Assembly: GCA_958437495.1 (NCBI GenBank)
Contig: CAUBOH010000002.1
Location: forward strand, 1-64,000
Length of the DNA: 64,000 nt
Source of the DNA: an uncultured Collinsella sp.
GTDB lineage: Bacteria; Actinomycetota; Coriobacteriia; Coriobacteriales; Coriobacteriaceae
Direction of reading: 5' to 3'
Shown piece after piece: positions 63,423-64,000 of the stretch. The translations under genes were made by a program, and so were the position numbers. The notes under the pieces were generated by a model. The model was given only the letters and a program-made list of their open reading frames with translations. It was not told the origin of the DNA and made no database searches. Position 1 is the stretch's first letter; each line of letters starts with the position of its first letter.

Positions 63423-64000
63423 ATGCCTATGACAGACGAGCTGGACCCCCAGACTCAACAGCATATTGATGATTCAGCAGACGTCGCCGCAGATACTGAC
63501 GCTGCGACCTGCAATGATACCCACGTCGACGACGCCACTCTGGATAACGGCGCTGCGACGGAAATCCCTGCGGCCGAAGATGCTGACGTGAAAAACGACG
63601 ATTCGGCCGCTCAGGACGATGCCACCGAAAAGGACGCTACCCCGCAAGCAGCAGGCCCCATCGAGGTATCTTCGGAAGAAGAGCTCGATGCTGTCATGGA
63701 TTCCATGATGGATGCTGTCAAAGCGATGAAGGATGCTGTCGCCGATGCCGACGTTGACGCCGAGGAAGAAGAGGCCGCCGAGGCCGCCTCGACCTTTGTA
63801 CCCGGCGAGACCCCCGTTGCCGATCAGGGCAGCACTATGCCCTCGTTTCTGCAGCTCGAACATCCCACGATTGGCGCGGACGCCGTCGACCCGCATGCAG
63901 CGGGCTTTTCTGTGATCGAAGGCGGCACCGGCAATATCGCCGCGCCGCAAACTACCGATGTTGACGCCGCTGACACCGGTCGCCCGATCGCCCCGCACGC
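63423..64000 (+). CDS. Acidic N-terminal region of a protein cut by the window edge
   Basis: ATG 63423 follows GAGGAG at a short spacing and opens a frame that stays open to the end of the window (192 complete codons). The sequence begins MPMTDELDPQTQQHIDDSAD, is strongly acidic and Ala/Asp-rich, and predicts disorder; one amphipathic stretch near residues 80-115 (EELDAVMDSMMDAVKAMKDA) may be helical. Such tails often precede a membrane or enzymatic domain, but that part is outside the window, so no function is given. Upstream, 63134-63422 shows no gene. Confidence 0.6.
   Translation, partial: MPMTDELDPQTQQHIDDSADVAADTDAATCNDTHVDDATLDNGAATEIPAAEDADVKNDDSAAQDDATEKDATPQAAGPIEVSSEEELDAVMDSMMDAVKAMKDAVADADVDAEEEEAAEAASTFVPGETPVADQGSTMPSFLQLEHPTIGADAVDPHAAGFSVIEGGTGNIAAPQTTDVDAADTGRPIAPH

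Overview
The window is about 60% GC chromosomal DNA with dense genes on both strands. Gene content and style (high GC, many GTG/TTG starts, paired DegV proteins, a pst operon with a Tat-type lipoprotein PstS, short intergenic palindromes behind stop codons) suggest an actinobacterium of the class Coriobacteriia, most like Collinsella. That assignment is inference; no rRNA lies in the window.

Layout. 1-12.8 kb is housekeeping: the end of a proline iminopeptidase-like hydrolase, proB, pncB, a tRNA-Ala(CGC), a PflX-like radical SAM protein, a possible small structured RNA, a TagO/WecA-type sugar-phosphate transferase, trpS, an alkyltransferase-like protein, DegV, MarR and pckA. 12.9-14.35 kb is an IS110-family insertion sequence whose two flanks rejoin into a chromosomal repeat. 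It carries a ~250 nt GC-rich non-coding left end where this family encodes its bridge RNA. 14.5-19.3 kb holds a flippase, a metallophosphatase and a K+/H+ antiporter.

19.4-31.7 kb is a compositionally different, more AT-rich, defence-like island of two convergent units. On the + strand a MazG-like pyrophosphohydrolase overlaps a GIY-YIG nuclease fused to a DUF2075 helicase. On the - strand runs a tight four-gene operon: a 1023-aa beta-rich protein of unknown function, a 1682-aa DEAH helicase with zinc motifs and a DUF1998-like end (DruE/DrmB-like), an 88-aa protein, and a NERD-nuclease/SF1 helicase fusion. This is the best candidate for an undescribed or divergent defence system here.

32-44 kb returns to core functions: serC-serA, an M20 peptidase with a short DUF1015-like partner, two tandem histidine phosphatases, a nitroreductase, a DUF308 membrane protein, a YaiI-type protein, a metal permease with a His-rich loop and a DEDD exonuclease. 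Two related PD-(D/E)XK-like genes sit here. One (35.1-36.2 kb) is interrupted by a single in-frame TAG; the other (44.5-45.7 kb) is intact and bracketed by a repeated motif. 46.0-48.8 kb is a heavy-metal resistance cluster (ArsR/SmtB regulator, free-standing HMA chaperone, P1B ATPase) with three copies of one operator. 49-64 kb carries a DtxR/MntR-like regulator, an ABC-F protein with a HAD phosphatase, pstSCAB, a PepV-type dipeptidase, a second DegV, a LOG protein, tgt, an SDR and the start of an acidic protein cut by the window edge.

Several families of short palindromic or structured intergenic repeats, mostly within about 30 nt of stop codons, recur across the window and are described separately.
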